Source of the DNA: Pseudomonadota bacterium
GTDB taxonomy: Bacteria; Pseudomonadota; Alphaproteobacteria; Acetobacterales; Acetobacteraceae
Length of the DNA: 64,000 bases
Direction of reading: 5' to 3'
Assembly: GCA_021801255.1 (NCBI GenBank)
Contig: JAJYYH010000036.1
Coordinates: 1-64,000, forward strand
The notes below the pieces were generated by a model. The model ran no database searches, had not been told where the DNA came from, and saw only the letters and a list, made by a program, of their open reading frames with translations. The position numbers and the translations under genes are program-made. Shown here one piece after another: positions 8,891 to 17,799 of this stretch (within the stretch, counting starts at the first letter, position 1; every line of letters starts with the position of its first letter).

Positions 8891-10083
8891 TCACACCCGC
8901 GCCTGATGCCGCCTTGCCGCCGGCGCCAGCGGGGCCGCGCAGCGTCACCGTGCTCGGCAGCACCGGCAGCGTCGGCACCCAGACGCTGTCCCTGCTCCAG
9001 GATCGCGCGCGCTTCCGCGTGCGCGCTTTGGTCGCCGGGCGCAATGTCGCGCTGCTCGCCGCCCAGGCCCGCCAGTTCGGCGCCGAATGGGCGGTGATCG
9101 CCGACCCCACCGCCTATCCGGCGCTCCGCGAGGCGCTCGCGGGCAGCGGGGTGCAGAGCGCCGCCGGCGCCGAGGCGGTGGTGGTGGCGGCGGCGCTGCC
9201 GGTCGATTGGACGATGGCGGCGATCACCGGGGCGGCCGGCCTGAAGGCAACGCTCGCCGCCATCGGTGCGGCGCGGGCCGTGGCGCTGGCCAACAAGGAG
9301 GCGCTGGTTTCGGCCGGCGAGGTCATGCTGCGGGCAGTCGAGGCGGCCGGGACGGTGCTGCTGCCGGTCGATTCCGAGCACAACGCGGTGTTCCAGGCGC
9401 TCGCCGACGGCAATCGCGCCAGCCTGGAAAAAATCGTCCTCACCGCCTCGGGCGGGCCGTTCCGCACCGCCTCGATCGCGGAGATGCGGGCGGCGACGCC
9501 GGAGATGGCGCTCCGTCATCCGATATGGTCGATGGGCGCCAAGATCAGCATCGATTCCGCCACGCTGATGAACAAAGGGCTCGAAGTGATCGAGGCCTCG
9601 CGGCTGTTCGCGCTCAGCGAGGCGCGCATCGAGGTGGTCGTGCATCCGCAATCGGTCATTCATGGCATGGCGCATTTCAGCGATGGCAGCGTGCTGGCGC
9701 AGCTCGGCTCGCCGGATATGCGGGTGCCGATCGCGCACGCCCTGGCCTGGCCCGCGCGCATGGCCACACCGGCGCCGCGGCTCGATCTCGCGGCGATCGG
9801 CCGGCTCGATTTTGCGCCGCCCGATGCCACGCGCTTTCCCGCCCTCGCCCTGGCGCGGGCCGCCTTGCGCGCGGGCGCCGGCGCCCCCACTGTTCTCAAT
9901 GCCGCGAACGAGGTCGCGGTCGCCGCCTTTCTTGCCCGCCGTATCGGTTTCCTGGCGATTGCCGAGCTGGTGGAGCGGGTGCTCGCACGGCTCGGCGCGC
10001 CGGCGGCGGACGATCTCGCCGCCGTGCTCGCGCTCGATGGCGAGGCCCGCGAGCTGGCCGAAAATCTGGTCGGAGTGTGTTGA
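8881..10083 (+). CDS. dxr: 1-deoxy-D-xylulose 5-phosphate reductoisomerase
   Basis: A 400-aa NADPH-dependent enzyme converting DXP to MEP, the committed step of the non-mevalonate isoprenoid pathway that feeds uppS. It has the Rossmann motif VTVLGSTGSVGTQTL, the VALANKEALVSAG block, metal/substrate motif DSEHNAVFQ, SGGPFR, and DSATLMNKGLEVIEA with HPQSVIHGM. GTG start inside the end of cdsA; the stop overlaps the rseP start (TGATG). Full length for the family. Confidence 0.98.
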   Translation: MDLITPAPDAALPPAPAGPRSVTVLGSTGSVGTQTLSLLQDRARFRVRALVAGRNVALLAAQARQFGAEWAVIADPTAYPALREALAGSGVQSAAGAEAVVVAAALPVDWTMAAITGAAGLKATLAAIGAARAVALANKEALVSAGEVMLRAVEAAGTVLLPVDSEHNAVFQALADGNRASLEKIVLTASGGPFRTASIAEMRAATPEMALRHPIWSMGAKISIDSATLMNKGLEVIEASRLFALSEARIEVVVHPQSVIHGMAHFSDGSVLAQLGSPDMRVPIAHALAWPARMATPAPRLDLAAIGRLDFAPPDATRFPALALARAALRAGAGAPTVLNAANEVAVAAFLARRIGFLAIAELVERVLARLGAPAADDLAAVLALDGEARELAENLVGVC

Positions 10084-11198
10084 TGGCGCAGTATTTTATT
10101 TCCGGGCCCCTGCGCTCCGTGCTGGCCTTTCTGGTCGTGCTCGGGGTGTTGGTGTTTTTCCACGAGCTTGGCCACTATCTCGCGGCGCGTTGGCGTGGCG
10201 TGCATGTCGAGGCGTTTTCCATTGGCTTTGGCCGCAAGCTCTTCGCCTGGACCGACCATTTAGGGACCGAGTGGCGGGTCGCCTGGCTGCCTTTGGGCGG
10301 CTTCGTCAAGCTGCACGGCCAGGAGCGGCCGGAAGACGCCACCCCCGAGGCGCGCGCGGCCTGGATCGCGGGGCGGACGTTTCACGAAAAACCGGTGCTC
10401 TCGCGCGCCATCGTCGTCGCCGCCGGGCCGCTCGCCAATTTTCTTCTGGCGATCGTGCTGTTTACCCTGCTGTTCGCCTTCGCCGGACGCCCGGTGGTGG
10501 AGCCGGTGGTGGGCGAGGTGATGGCGTCCTCGGCCGCCGCCAGCGCCGGGATCGTCAAGGGCGATCGCATTCTCGCCATCGATGGTGCCCCGATCACCCG
10601 CTTCGATGATATCCAGCGCATCGTCGCCGCCCATCCCGACAGCAAGCTGGAAGTCACGCTCAGCCGCGACGGCGCCACCCGGACGCTCGGTGTCACCACC
10701 GGCAGCCGCCTCGCCGCGGGCAGCAAGATCGGCCTGCTCGGCATCGCCGGCGGCACAATCCGCTACGAGCCGCTTTCGCTTGCGGCGGCGGCGGGCGCCG
10801 GCGTCGAGGAGACCTGGCGGGTGCTGGTCGAGACGGTGAGCGGGGTGTGGCAGATGATCACCGGGCGGATCGGCACCGATGATCTCGGCGGGCCGCTCCG
10901 CATCGCCCAGCTTTCGGGCCAGGTCGCGGCGCAAGGGACAGCGAGCCTGATTTCCTTCATCGCCGTGCTCTCGGTCAATCTCGGACTGATCAATCTGCTG
11001 CCCATCCCGGTGCTCGATGGCGGCCACCTGCTGTTCTATCTCGCCGAGGCGGTGCTGCGCCGCCCGATCCCCCCGCGCGCCCAGGAATATGGGTTTCGCG
11101 CCGGATTCGCGCTCCTCGTCGGGCTTTTCGTGTTCGCGACATGGAACGATCTCAGCCATCTCGGGGCGTTTCACTGGATCACCCGTCTCATCGGCTGA
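10083..11198 (+). CDS. rseP: Site-2 intramembrane zinc metalloprotease RseP/RasP
   Basis: A 371-aa inner-membrane protease. The first helix holds the zinc motif HELGHYLAARW; a second motif, GGFVKLHG, is typical; a PDZ domain lies at about residues 130-210 (GIVKGDRILAIDGAPI); and the C-terminal helix carries NLLPIPVLDGGHL with the third metal ligand. Members cleave anti-sigma factors and signal-peptide remnants. The start is set by TGATG overlap with dxr. The single PDZ is shorter than the two of E. coli RseP, as in many alphaproteobacteria. Confidence 0.97.
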   Translation: MAQYFISGPLRSVLAFLVVLGVLVFFHELGHYLAARWRGVHVEAFSIGFGRKLFAWTDHLGTEWRVAWLPLGGFVKLHGQERPEDATPEARAAWIAGRTFHEKPVLSRAIVVAAGPLANFLLAIVLFTLLFAFAGRPVVEPVVGEVMASSAAASAGIVKGDRILAIDGAPITRFDDIQRIVAAHPDSKLEVTLSRDGATRTLGVTTGSRLAAGSKIGLLGIAGGTIRYEPLSLAAAAGAGVEETWRVLVETVSGVWQMITGRIGTDDLGGPLRIAQLSGQVAAQGTASLISFIAVLSVNLGLINLLPIPVLDGGHLLFYLAEAVLRRPIPPRAQEYGFRAGFALLVGLFVFATWNDLSHLGAFHWITRLIG

Positions 11199-11334
11199 GC
11201 AGCCGCGGCCTCGCCAACCCCCTCCGACGTTAAAACTCGCGTTTCGGTGATCTCCTCTGTGGCGCGACCGGGGAGGCGCGGCTATTGTCCGCGCGCCGTG
11301 CGGGGCGCGGTGACAAGGCTTAGGAAGTTGGACG

Positions 11335-13884
11335 TTGAACATCGCGCGTGCCGCACGTATCGCGAGGCTCGGTTTGTTGGCCGTGAGCCTGCTCGCCGGC
11401 TCGGTGGCGGCACAGGAGCCGGTCGGGCCGCCCCCGGTGCCGCCGCCGGCAACCCCGGTGACGCCGCCGGCCAATCCGCCGGCCGCGCCCCCCGAAGCGG
11501 GGCATGGCGCCGAGGGCAGCGCGGCGGCGCCGGCGAAGCCGGCCGCCGGCCCGGAAATCACCCCGCCGCCGGTGGTGGTCCATCCGGTCAACCCAGAGGA
11601 TGTCATCACCGCCATCAATGTCGAGGGTAACAAGCGCATCGAGGCGGGCACCGTGCTGTCCTACATGCTGCTCCAGCCCGGCGACCCGTTCGATGTCGAT
11701 CGCATGGACCGCAGCCTCAAGACGCTCTACGCCACCGGCCTGTTCTCGGACGTCAATATCCGCCGCGAGGGCAATACGCTGGTGGTCAAGGTGGTGGAGA
11801 ACCCGCTCGTCAACCGCGTCGCCTTCGAGGGCAACAAGAAGCTCACCGATGATCAGTTGAAGGGTCAGATCCAGCTTCGCCAGAACGCCGTCTATACCGC
11901 CTCCCAGGCCCAGGCCGATCGCACCAAACTGCTCGATTTCTACGCCCAGAACGGCAAGTTCGCGGCCTCCATCGAGCCCCAGATCATCCGCCTCCCGGAC
12001 AACAAGGTCGATGTCGTGTTCAAGATCGACGAGGGGCCGACCTCGACGATCAGCCGCATCGCCTTCGTCGGCAACGTCGCGTTCAGCACCAGCACCCTGC
12101 TCGATGTGATCAGCAGCCGCGAGACGGCGTGGTGGCGCTTCCTCTCCTCCTCCGACACCTACAGCCCCGAGCGCCTCTCCTACGACAAGGAATTGCTGCG
12201 CAAATTCTATCTGCAGAACGGCTATGCCGATTTCCAGGTAACCGGGGCCAATGCCGAGTTGTCCCCCGACCGCCGCGCCTTCTTCGTCACCTTCACCCTC
12301 CACGAGGGCGATCGCTACAAGATCGCCAAGATCGCGGTGAATTCGCGCTTCCCCAAGATCGCCGGGGATTCGCTGCTGCCCGATGTCAAGCTCAAGGTCG
12401 GCGATTACTATAACGGCAACGCGGTCGAGGATTCGATCAAGGCGATTTCCAAGGACGTGCAAGCGCGCGGCGAGGCCTTCGTCGAGGTCAAGCCCCGGAT
12501 CGCGCGCAACGCCGAGAAGCATACCGTCGATCTCTTCTTCGACGTCGATTCCGGCCCGCGCGTCTATGTCGAGCGCATCGATATCGTTGGCAATACCTCG
12601 ACCCAGGACCAGGTGGTGCGCCGGCAATTGACCTTCGCCGAGGGCGACGCCTTCAGCCCGGACGCGGTGAAGGCCTCGACCGACAATCTCAAGGGATTGA
12701 ACTACTTCGACAACGTCAACATCACCGAGGCGCCCGGCTCGGCGCCCGACAAGGTCGTGGTGACGACCCAGGTGCAGGACAAGCCAACTGGCTCGCTCAG
12801 CCTCGGCGGCGGCTATTCGACGGATATCGGGCCGCTGCTCAATGTCGGCGTCTCGGAGAATAATTTCCTCGGGACCGGCGTCAATGCCTCGATCAACGCG
12901 GTCATCGCCGAGCTGGAAACCTCGGAGAACCTCTCACTGACCGATCCCTATTTCCTCGGCAACAACCTGCTCGCCGGGATCAATTTATTCCATGTAAATA
13001 ACAACTTCTACTATTTTGCCGAATACAGCGAACGGCGTACCGGTGTTTCGCTCAATCTCGCCTACCAGTTCAACGACCATTTCCGCCAGAGCTGGACGTA
13101 CACTTATGCGGATCGCGAGGTTTACAACGTCTATTCAGGGGCGAGCTATTATATCCAGGACCAGGCCGGCCAGTCCAACCTCTCCCAGCTCGGTCAGGTC
13201 TTCACCATGGATTACCGCGACAACCCGATCAACCCGCATAGCGGCTTCGTCGCCCGCGCCGGCACCGACTATGCCGGACCGGTGCTCGGCGGCCAGGCCG
13301 ATTTCGTGCGCGGCAAGCTCGATGCCCAGCAGATCATTCCGCTCGATGCCATCACCGGCAACAATGAATGGGCGATCTCGATCACCGGCGGGGCGGGTGA
13401 GCTTTATAGCCTCAACGGCCAGCAAACCTTTCTCGAGGACCGCTTCTATCTCGGCGGCCAGAACCTGCGCGGCTTCCTCGATGGCGGCGTCGGCCCGCAC
13501 GACCCCACCACTGGCGACAGCTTGGGCGGTAATTTCATCTGGACGCAATCGACGGAATTGTGGTTCCCCCTCCCCGTCTCACCGGATCTTGGCTTGTCAG
13601 GGCGGTTTTTCGCCGATATGGGCTCTCTGCAAGGGCTACAGGAAACCATCAATCCCACGTTACATGGCAGGCCTTTCTCGAACGGTACTGTTCCTGGCAC
13701 TCCCGGCTATTTCCGTCCGGGCCAGATCTACGACAACAATGGCGCCATTCGTCTCAGCGCCGGCGTCGGGGTAACCTGGAACAGCCCCTTCGGTCTGATC
13801 AATCTCGATTTAGGCGAGCCGATCATCATGCATAAATACGATATGACCGAAATTTTCCGCGTCGGCTTCGGCACGAGGTTCTGA
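11335..13884 (+). CDS. bamA: Outer-membrane protein assembly factor BamA
   Basis: An 849-aa outer-membrane protein. It starts at TTG with taggaag 8 bases upstream. A signal peptide (about 25 residues, ending SVAAQ) is followed by an unusual Pro/Ala-rich linker of about 50 residues, then POTRA repeats (INVEGNKRIEAGTVLSYM and later IDIVGNTSTQDQVVRRQL) and a C-terminal 16-strand barrel domain with LGGGYSTDIG, DRFYLGGQNLRGF and a terminal FGTRF that fits the outer-membrane beta-signal. It inserts beta-barrel proteins. ompH follows 3 bases later. Confidence 0.98.
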   Translation: MNIARAARIARLGLLAVSLLAGSVAAQEPVGPPPVPPPATPVTPPANPPAAPPEAGHGAEGSAAAPAKPAAGPEITPPPVVVHPVNPEDVITAINVEGNKRIEAGTVLSYMLLQPGDPFDVDRMDRSLKTLYATGLFSDVNIRREGNTLVVKVVENPLVNRVAFEGNKKLTDDQLKGQIQLRQNAVYTASQAQADRTKLLDFYAQNGKFAASIEPQIIRLPDNKVDVVFKIDEGPTSTISRIAFVGNVAFSTSTLLDVISSRETAWWRFLSSSDTYSPERLSYDKELLRKFYLQNGYADFQVTGANAELSPDRRAFFVTFTLHEGDRYKIAKIAVNSRFPKIAGDSLLPDVKLKVGDYYNGNAVEDSIKAISKDVQARGEAFVEVKPRIARNAEKHTVDLFFDVDSGPRVYVERIDIVGNTSTQDQVVRRQLTFAEGDAFSPDAVKASTDNLKGLNYFDNVNITEAPGSAPDKVVVTTQVQDKPTGSLSLGGGYSTDIGPLLNVGVSENNFLGTGVNASINAVIAELETSENLSLTDPYFLGNNLLAGINLFHVNNNFYYFAEYSERRTGVSLNLAYQFNDHFRQSWTYTYADREVYNVYSGASYYIQDQAGQSNLSQLGQVFTMDYRDNPINPHSGFVARAGTDYAGPVLGGQADFVRGKLDAQQIIPLDAITGNNEWAISITGGAGELYSLNGQQTFLEDRFYLGGQNLRGFLDGGVGPHDPTTGDSLGGNFIWTQSTELWFPLPVSPDLGLSGRFFADMGSLQGLQETINPTLHGRPFSNGTVPGTPGYFRPGQIYDNNGAIRLSAGVGVTWNSPFGLINLDLGEPIIMHKYDMTEIFRVGFGTRF

Positions 13885-13887
13885 CAC

Positions 13888-14844
13888 ATGCGATTTCCGC
13901 TTTCTCTCGGGGTGCTGCTCGGCGCCGCGATCCTTACGCAAACCACGCCAGGGCGGGCGCAGCAGGGCCAGGACTGGTTCGTGCCCGGCCAGCAGCAGCC
14001 GCAGAAATCGACGGCGCCGCGCACCAATACCCATGTCAACCCGCGCAACGCCCAACCTCCGGCGGCGGGTGTCGGTGCCGGCGCCGAAGCCGCGGCGCCG
14101 CCGCCCGGCCCGCCGCCGCAGCAGCAGATGCAACTGCAACTGCCCCCGGTCCCGCAATTGCCGCCGCTGCCCAAGGGCCCGGCGCCGCCGGCGGCGGTGA
14201 TCGGCGTGCTCGGCGTGCCCGAGGTGATGCGCGCCTCGACGGCGGCGCAGGAGGTCGAACGCGCCATCGGCGGGCGCCGCGCCAAGCTCAACCAGGACGC
14301 CCAAAAGGAACAGGCCGCCTGGCGCGACATGCAGCAGGCGCTGGTCAACGAGCGCAGCAAGCTCAACCCCGAGCAGATCCGCGCCCGCGAACGCGCGCTT
14401 CAGGATCGCATCACCAACGCGCAGCGCCAGTTCCGCGATCGCAACCGCATCATCCAGGAGGAGGGGCAATACGCCCTCGGCCAGATCGAGCAGACCTTGG
14501 TCGCGGTGATCCGCCAGATTTCGGAGAGCCGCGGCATGAACCTCGTGCTGCATCGCCAGCAGGTGGCGCTCAACGTCAATGAATTCGACATTACCGCCGA
14601 GGTCGCCGGAGAGCTCAACAAGGTGCTGCCGAGCGTGACCATCCCGGCCGAGGGCCAGGAGCCGCCGATGGTGCCGGTGAAGCCACCCGGACAGCCATCG
14701 GGGCAACCCCCAGTGGCGGCAGCCAACCCCGGCGCCGTGCCCGCCGGCACCCCGTCCGCCGGCACCCCTTCCGCTGCGGGCGCGCCGCCCGCGGCGACCC
14801 CGCCGCCGACCGCTCCCGGAGCGCCGGTGGCCAACGGCAAATAG
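13888..14844 (+). CDS. OmpH/Skp-family periplasmic chaperone with Pro-rich extensions
   Basis: A 318-aa exported protein. Signal peptide about 24 residues (LLGAAILTQTTPGRAQ). The central 170 residues are the OmpH/Skp coiled coil (VIGVLGVPEVMRASTAAQEV, then a charged helix ending GMNLVLHRQQVALN). Skp-like proteins shield unfolded outer-membrane proteins on their way to BamA, encoded just upstream. Compared with usual Skp (about 160-200 aa) it has a Pro/Gln/Ala-rich N-terminal spacer and a 90-residue Pro/Ala-rich tail with short repeats such as PSAGTPSA. The tails are low-complexity and of unknown role. Confidence 0.9.
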   Translation: MRFPLSLGVLLGAAILTQTTPGRAQQGQDWFVPGQQQPQKSTAPRTNTHVNPRNAQPPAAGVGAGAEAAAPPPGPPPQQQMQLQLPPVPQLPPLPKGPAPPAAVIGVLGVPEVMRASTAAQEVERAIGGRRAKLNQDAQKEQAAWRDMQQALVNERSKLNPEQIRARERALQDRITNAQRQFRDRNRIIQEEGQYALGQIEQTLVAVIRQISESRGMNLVLHRQQVALNVNEFDITAEVAGELNKVLPSVTIPAEGQEPPMVPVKPPGQPSGQPPVAAANPGAVPAGTPSAGTPSAAGAPPAATPPPTAPGAPVANGK

Positions 14845-14851
14845 GCCGGCG

Positions 14852-15970
14852 ATGCCGGAGATCCCCGGTGATCCGCGGTTTTTTGCCCGCCTCGGCCCGT
14901 TCGACCTGGCGCGGGTCGCAGCCGCCGCGGGCGGGCAAACCGACGAGGCGGCTCCGGCCGCGCTGGAACTGAGCGGCGTCGCGCCGCTGCAAGCCGCCGG
15001 GCCCCAGGAGGTGAGTTTTCTCGACAATCGCCGCTATGCCGGCGTGCTGCGGGCAAGCCGGGCGGGCGCGGTGATCGTCCATCCCACGATGCGCGATCAG
15101 GTGCCGCCCGGCACCGTGGCAATTGTCACGGCCGAGCCCTATCTCGGCTGGGCGCGGGTGGCGGCGCTGTTTCATCCCGCCCCGCCGCCCGTCCCCGGCA
15201 TCGCCCCGAGCGCCGTCGTCGATGCCTCGGCGCGGATCGATCCCTCGGCCGAGATCGGCCCGCTCGCGGTGATCGGAGCGGGCGCCGAGATCGGCCCCTT
15301 CTGCCGCATCGGCCCGCTCGCGGTGATCGGGCCAGGGGTGGTGATCGGGCGGGATTGCCGGATCGGGGCGCAGGTCACGATCAGCCATGCGATTTTGGGC
15401 GCCCGCGTCGCGCTCTATCCCGGCGCGCGCATCGGCCAGGACGGGTTCGGTTTTGCCGTGAGCGCAACTGGCTTCGTCTCGGTGCCGCAGCTCGGCCGGG
15501 TGATCCTGGAAGACGATGTCGAGATCGGCGCCAACAGCACGATCGACCGCGGCTCGGCGCAAGATACGGTGATCGGCGCCGGCTCGCGCCTCGACAATCT
15601 GGTGCAGATCGGGCACAATGTGCGGGTCGGCCGGCACTGCGTGATCGTCGCGCAAGCCGGGATTTCCGGCTCGACAGTGCTGGAGGATTTCGTCACGGTC
15701 GCCGGCCAGGCGGGGCTGATCGGCCATTTGCGGATCGGCGCCAAGGCGCGGATCGGCGGCCAGGCGGGGGTGATGGCGGATGTTCCCGCCGGGGCGGAGG
15801 TGGTGGGCAGCCCGGCGGAGCCGGTACGGGTGTTTTTCCGCCAGATCGCGACGCTGCGCCGGCTCGCCGATCGCAGCGGCGAGGCGGCGAAGGATCGCCA
15901 CGCGGCGCGGCCCGGAAGGCGCGGCGCGGGCGGGGGAAACGGCAAAAACGAGGCAGGAAAGCCGGGCTGA
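14852..15970 (+). CDS. lpxD: UDP-3-O-acylglucosamine N-acyltransferase
   Basis: A 372-aa left-handed beta-helix acyltransferase for the third lipid A step. The N-terminal domain has EVSFLDNRRY; the helix follows with many hexapeptide repeats (IDPSAEIGPLAVIGAGAEIG), the catalytic region LDNLVQIGHNVRVGRH, and the C-terminal MADVPAGAEVVGSPAEPVR. Slightly long at the C-terminus, with a Gly/Arg/Asn-rich tail of about 30 residues. It is 7 bases after ompH and 6 before fabZ. Confidence 0.97.
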   Translation: MPEIPGDPRFFARLGPFDLARVAAAAGGQTDEAAPAALELSGVAPLQAAGPQEVSFLDNRRYAGVLRASRAGAVIVHPTMRDQVPPGTVAIVTAEPYLGWARVAALFHPAPPPVPGIAPSAVVDASARIDPSAEIGPLAVIGAGAEIGPFCRIGPLAVIGPGVVIGRDCRIGAQVTISHAILGARVALYPGARIGQDGFGFAVSATGFVSVPQLGRVILEDDVEIGANSTIDRGSAQDTVIGAGSRLDNLVQIGHNVRVGRHCVIVAQAGISGSTVLEDFVTVAGQAGLIGHLRIGAKARIGGQAGVMADVPAGAEVVGSPAEPVRVFFRQIATLRRLADRSGEAAKDRHAARPGRRGAGGGNGKNEAGKPG

Positions 15971-15976
15971 TCGAGC

Positions 15977-16489
15977 ATGGATGCAACAGCGAAAGAAGCC
16001 AGTCCCGGCACGGTGGCGGGGGGAGGACAAACGGCGGGGGGGCGAACGATTGATATCGCCGGCATCCGGCACGCCATTCCGCACCGCTATCCGTTCCTGC
16101 TGATCGATCGGGTGGTCGACCTGATCCCCAATGTCGCGGCGATCGGGATCAAGAACGTCACCGTCAACGAGGCGTTTTTCCAGGGCCATTTCCCCGGCCA
16201 TCCGGTGATGCCGGGCGTGCTGATCATCGAGAGCATGGCGCAGACCGCGGCCGTGCTCGTGGTCGAGACGCTGGGGCCGGACTCGGCGGGCAAGCTGGTC
16301 TATTTCATGTCGATCGAGGGCGCGAAATTCCGCCGCCCCGTCGGTCCTGGCGATCAGTTGCGCATCCATGTCGCGAAGCAGCGGAGCCGTGGCAATGTGT
16401 GGAAATTCCACGCCATCGCCCGGGTCGATGGCGGCGCGGTCGCCGAGGCGGTCTATAGCGCCATGATCATGGATCAGCGGGCGGCGTGA
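15977..16489 (+). CDS. fabZ: 3-hydroxyacyl-[acyl-carrier-protein] dehydratase FabZ
   Basis: A 170-aa hot-dog-fold dehydratase of type II fatty-acid synthesis. Core motifs: HAIPHRYPFLLIDRV and NEAFFQGHFPGHPVMPGVLIIE, holding the catalytic His and Glu. The first 25 residues (Gly/Thr-rich) are an extension beyond the usual start near IDIAGI. Located between lpxD and lpxA, where it sets the balance between 3-hydroxyacyl-ACP for lipid A and fatty-acid elongation. The stop overlaps the lpxA GTG start. Confidence 0.97.
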   Translation: MDATAKEASPGTVAGGGQTAGGRTIDIAGIRHAIPHRYPFLLIDRVVDLIPNVAAIGIKNVTVNEAFFQGHFPGHPVMPGVLIIESMAQTAAVLVVETLGPDSAGKLVYFMSIEGAKFRRPVGPGDQLRIHVAKQRSRGNVWKFHAIARVDGGAVAEAVYSAMIMDQRAA

Positions 16490-17292
16490 GCGCGGTTCAT
16501 CCGAGTGCGCTGGTGGCGCTGGGCGCGGAACTCGGCGCCGGCGTCGAGATCGGCCCGTGGTGCCAGATCGGCCCCGAGGTGGTGCTGGAGCCGGGCGCGC
16601 GGCTGATCTCCCATGTCGTGGTCGATGGCCGCACCCGCATCGGCGCCGAGGCCGTGCTCTATCCCTTTGCCACCGTCGGCCTGGCGCCGCAGGATCTGAA
16701 ATATCGCGGCGAGCCGACTGCGACGGTGATCGGCCCACGCACCGTGGTCCGCGAGCACTGCACCATCCATCGCGGCACCGCGACGGGCGCCGGCATCACC
16801 CGCATCGGCGCCGATTGCCTGCTGATGGCGGTGGCCCATGTGGCGCATGACTGCGTGATCGGCGATGGCGTGATCATCGCCAACAACGTGGTGATGGGCG
16901 GACATGTCGAGATCGGCGATGGCGCGGTGATCGGCGGTGCCGCGGCGCTCCACCAATTCGTGCGGATCGGCCGCGCCGCCATGGTGGGCGGCGTCTCGGG
17001 GGTCGAGGCGGATGTCATTCCCTATGGCAGCGTGATCGGCAATCGCGCGCGCCTCGCCGGGCTCAATCTCGTGAAGCTGAAGCGCGCCGGGGTGGCACGC
17101 GCGCAGATCCACCATCTGCGCGCGGCGTTTCGCACGCTGTTCCAGGCCGAGGGGGTATTCGCCGATCGCCTCGCCCTGGTCCGCGCGCGGTATGGCGAGG
17201 ATCCGCTGGTGGGGGAAATCCTTGCCTTCATCGCCGCCCCCAGCCATCGCGGCCTGATCCGCGCCGCGCGCGCCGATCCCGCCGAAGACTGA
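16486..17292 (+). CDS. lpxA: Acyl-[ACP]-UDP-N-acetylglucosamine O-acyltransferase
   Basis: A 268-aa first enzyme of lipid A synthesis, a left-handed beta-helix trimer. Seen: VHPSALVALGAELGAGVEIG, FATVGLAPQDLKYRGEP, TIHRGTATG, VAHVAHDCVIGD (catalytic His region) and the C-terminal RTLFQAEGVFADRL. GTG start in a GTGA overlap with fabZ. In related genomes lpxI and lpxB often come next; here the gene ends in a hairpin repeat and two minus-strand genes follow. Confidence 0.98.
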   Translation: MSAVHPSALVALGAELGAGVEIGPWCQIGPEVVLEPGARLISHVVVDGRTRIGAEAVLYPFATVGLAPQDLKYRGEPTATVIGPRTVVREHCTIHRGTATGAGITRIGADCLLMAVAHVAHDCVIGDGVIIANNVVMGGHVEIGDGAVIGGAAALHQFVRIGRAAMVGGVSGVEADVIPYGSVIGNRARLAGLNLVKLKRAGVARAQIHHLRAAFRTLFQAEGVFADRLALVRARYGEDPLVGEILAFIAAPSHRGLIRAARADPAED

Positions 17293-17389
17293 GAGTTTGG
17301 AAAAGAATGCCCTCGCGCCCCAGAATCGATCGAAAAATCAATGTTTCAGAGGGCACTCTTTTTCAAGCTTGATGCACTTTCGTCCTCTG
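17290..17389 (+). repeat. Dispersed hairpin repeat element, copy B (after lpxA)
   Basis: About 100 bp beginning at the lpxA stop codon (tgagagtttggaaaagaatg). Left arm ttggaaaagaatgccctc pairs with right arm gagggcactctttttcaa in 16 of 18 positions, around a loop of about 30 bases with the recurrent cgatcgaaaaatcaatg. The right end (gatgcactttcgtcctctgg) is the least conserved of the four copies. It could act as a bidirectional stem-loop between convergent lpxA and the minus-strand lipoprotein gene. Confidence 0.85.
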
Positions 17390-17418
17390 GGGGTTTGACA
17401 TCCTCTGGGGGTTTGGAA
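17383..17418. repeat. Two-copy 18-bp tandem repeat
   Basis: Two consecutive units of tcctctgggggtttgaca and tcctctgggggtttggaa at the right edge of hairpin element copy B. The repeated tcctctgg is the element's own terminal sequence, so this looks like a partial duplication of its end. Confidence 0.85.
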
Positions 17419-17430
17419 AAATCGGCCGTA

Positions 17431-17799
17431 TCAATGATGCCCGGCGAAGCCACCATGTCCGGCGAAGCCGTGTCCTATAAAGCCATGCCCGCCGAATCCG
17501 TGCCCCCCGAACCCATGCCCGGCAAAACCACCATGGCCCCAGAAACCATGCCCGGCAAAGCCATGCCCCCAACCACCCCAACGATCACCCCAACCACCCC
17601 AACCACCCCAGCCGCCCCAGCCGCCCCAGCCGCCCCAGCCGCCGATGCCATCCCCCATGTAGCCGGGCCCTATGTCACCGCAAGCGGCCAGCAAAAGAAC
17701 GGAGAAGACGAGGGCGCCCGCCACGGCCCTGACCGTGACCCGGCACGGGCGCGATCGGGACGCCGCGATGGCCTTCCGGCCTCGCTTAGTCGCGATCAT
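17431..17799 (-). CDS. Gly/Trp/His-rich putative lipoprotein
   Basis: A 122-aa protein on the minus strand. A basic N-terminus and hydrophobic stretch end in a lipobox-like LLAAC at about residue 38, suggesting a lipid-anchored secreted protein; residues in between are ordinary for a signal peptide. The mature part is almost entirely low-complexity: six tandem GGW units, then about ten GHGF/GHGG-type units ending in GHH. The DNA shows matching 9-bp repeats (17571-17643). His- and Gly-rich repeats can bind metals, but no function is known to me. Its ATG lies within the end of the upstream gene, so the two are cotranscribed. Confidence 0.7.
   Translation of the reverse strand: MIATKRGRKAIAASRSRPCRVTVRAVAGALVFSVLLLAACGDIGPGYMGDGIGGWGGWGGWGGWGGWGGWGDRWGGWGHGFAGHGFWGHGGFAGHGFGGHGFGGHGFIGHGFAGHGGFAGHH

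Noticed and set aside
17571-17643. CRISPR-like short repeat array
   Set aside because: Repeats are 9 bp, direct and without spacers; they encode the GGW units of the minus-strand lipoprotein.
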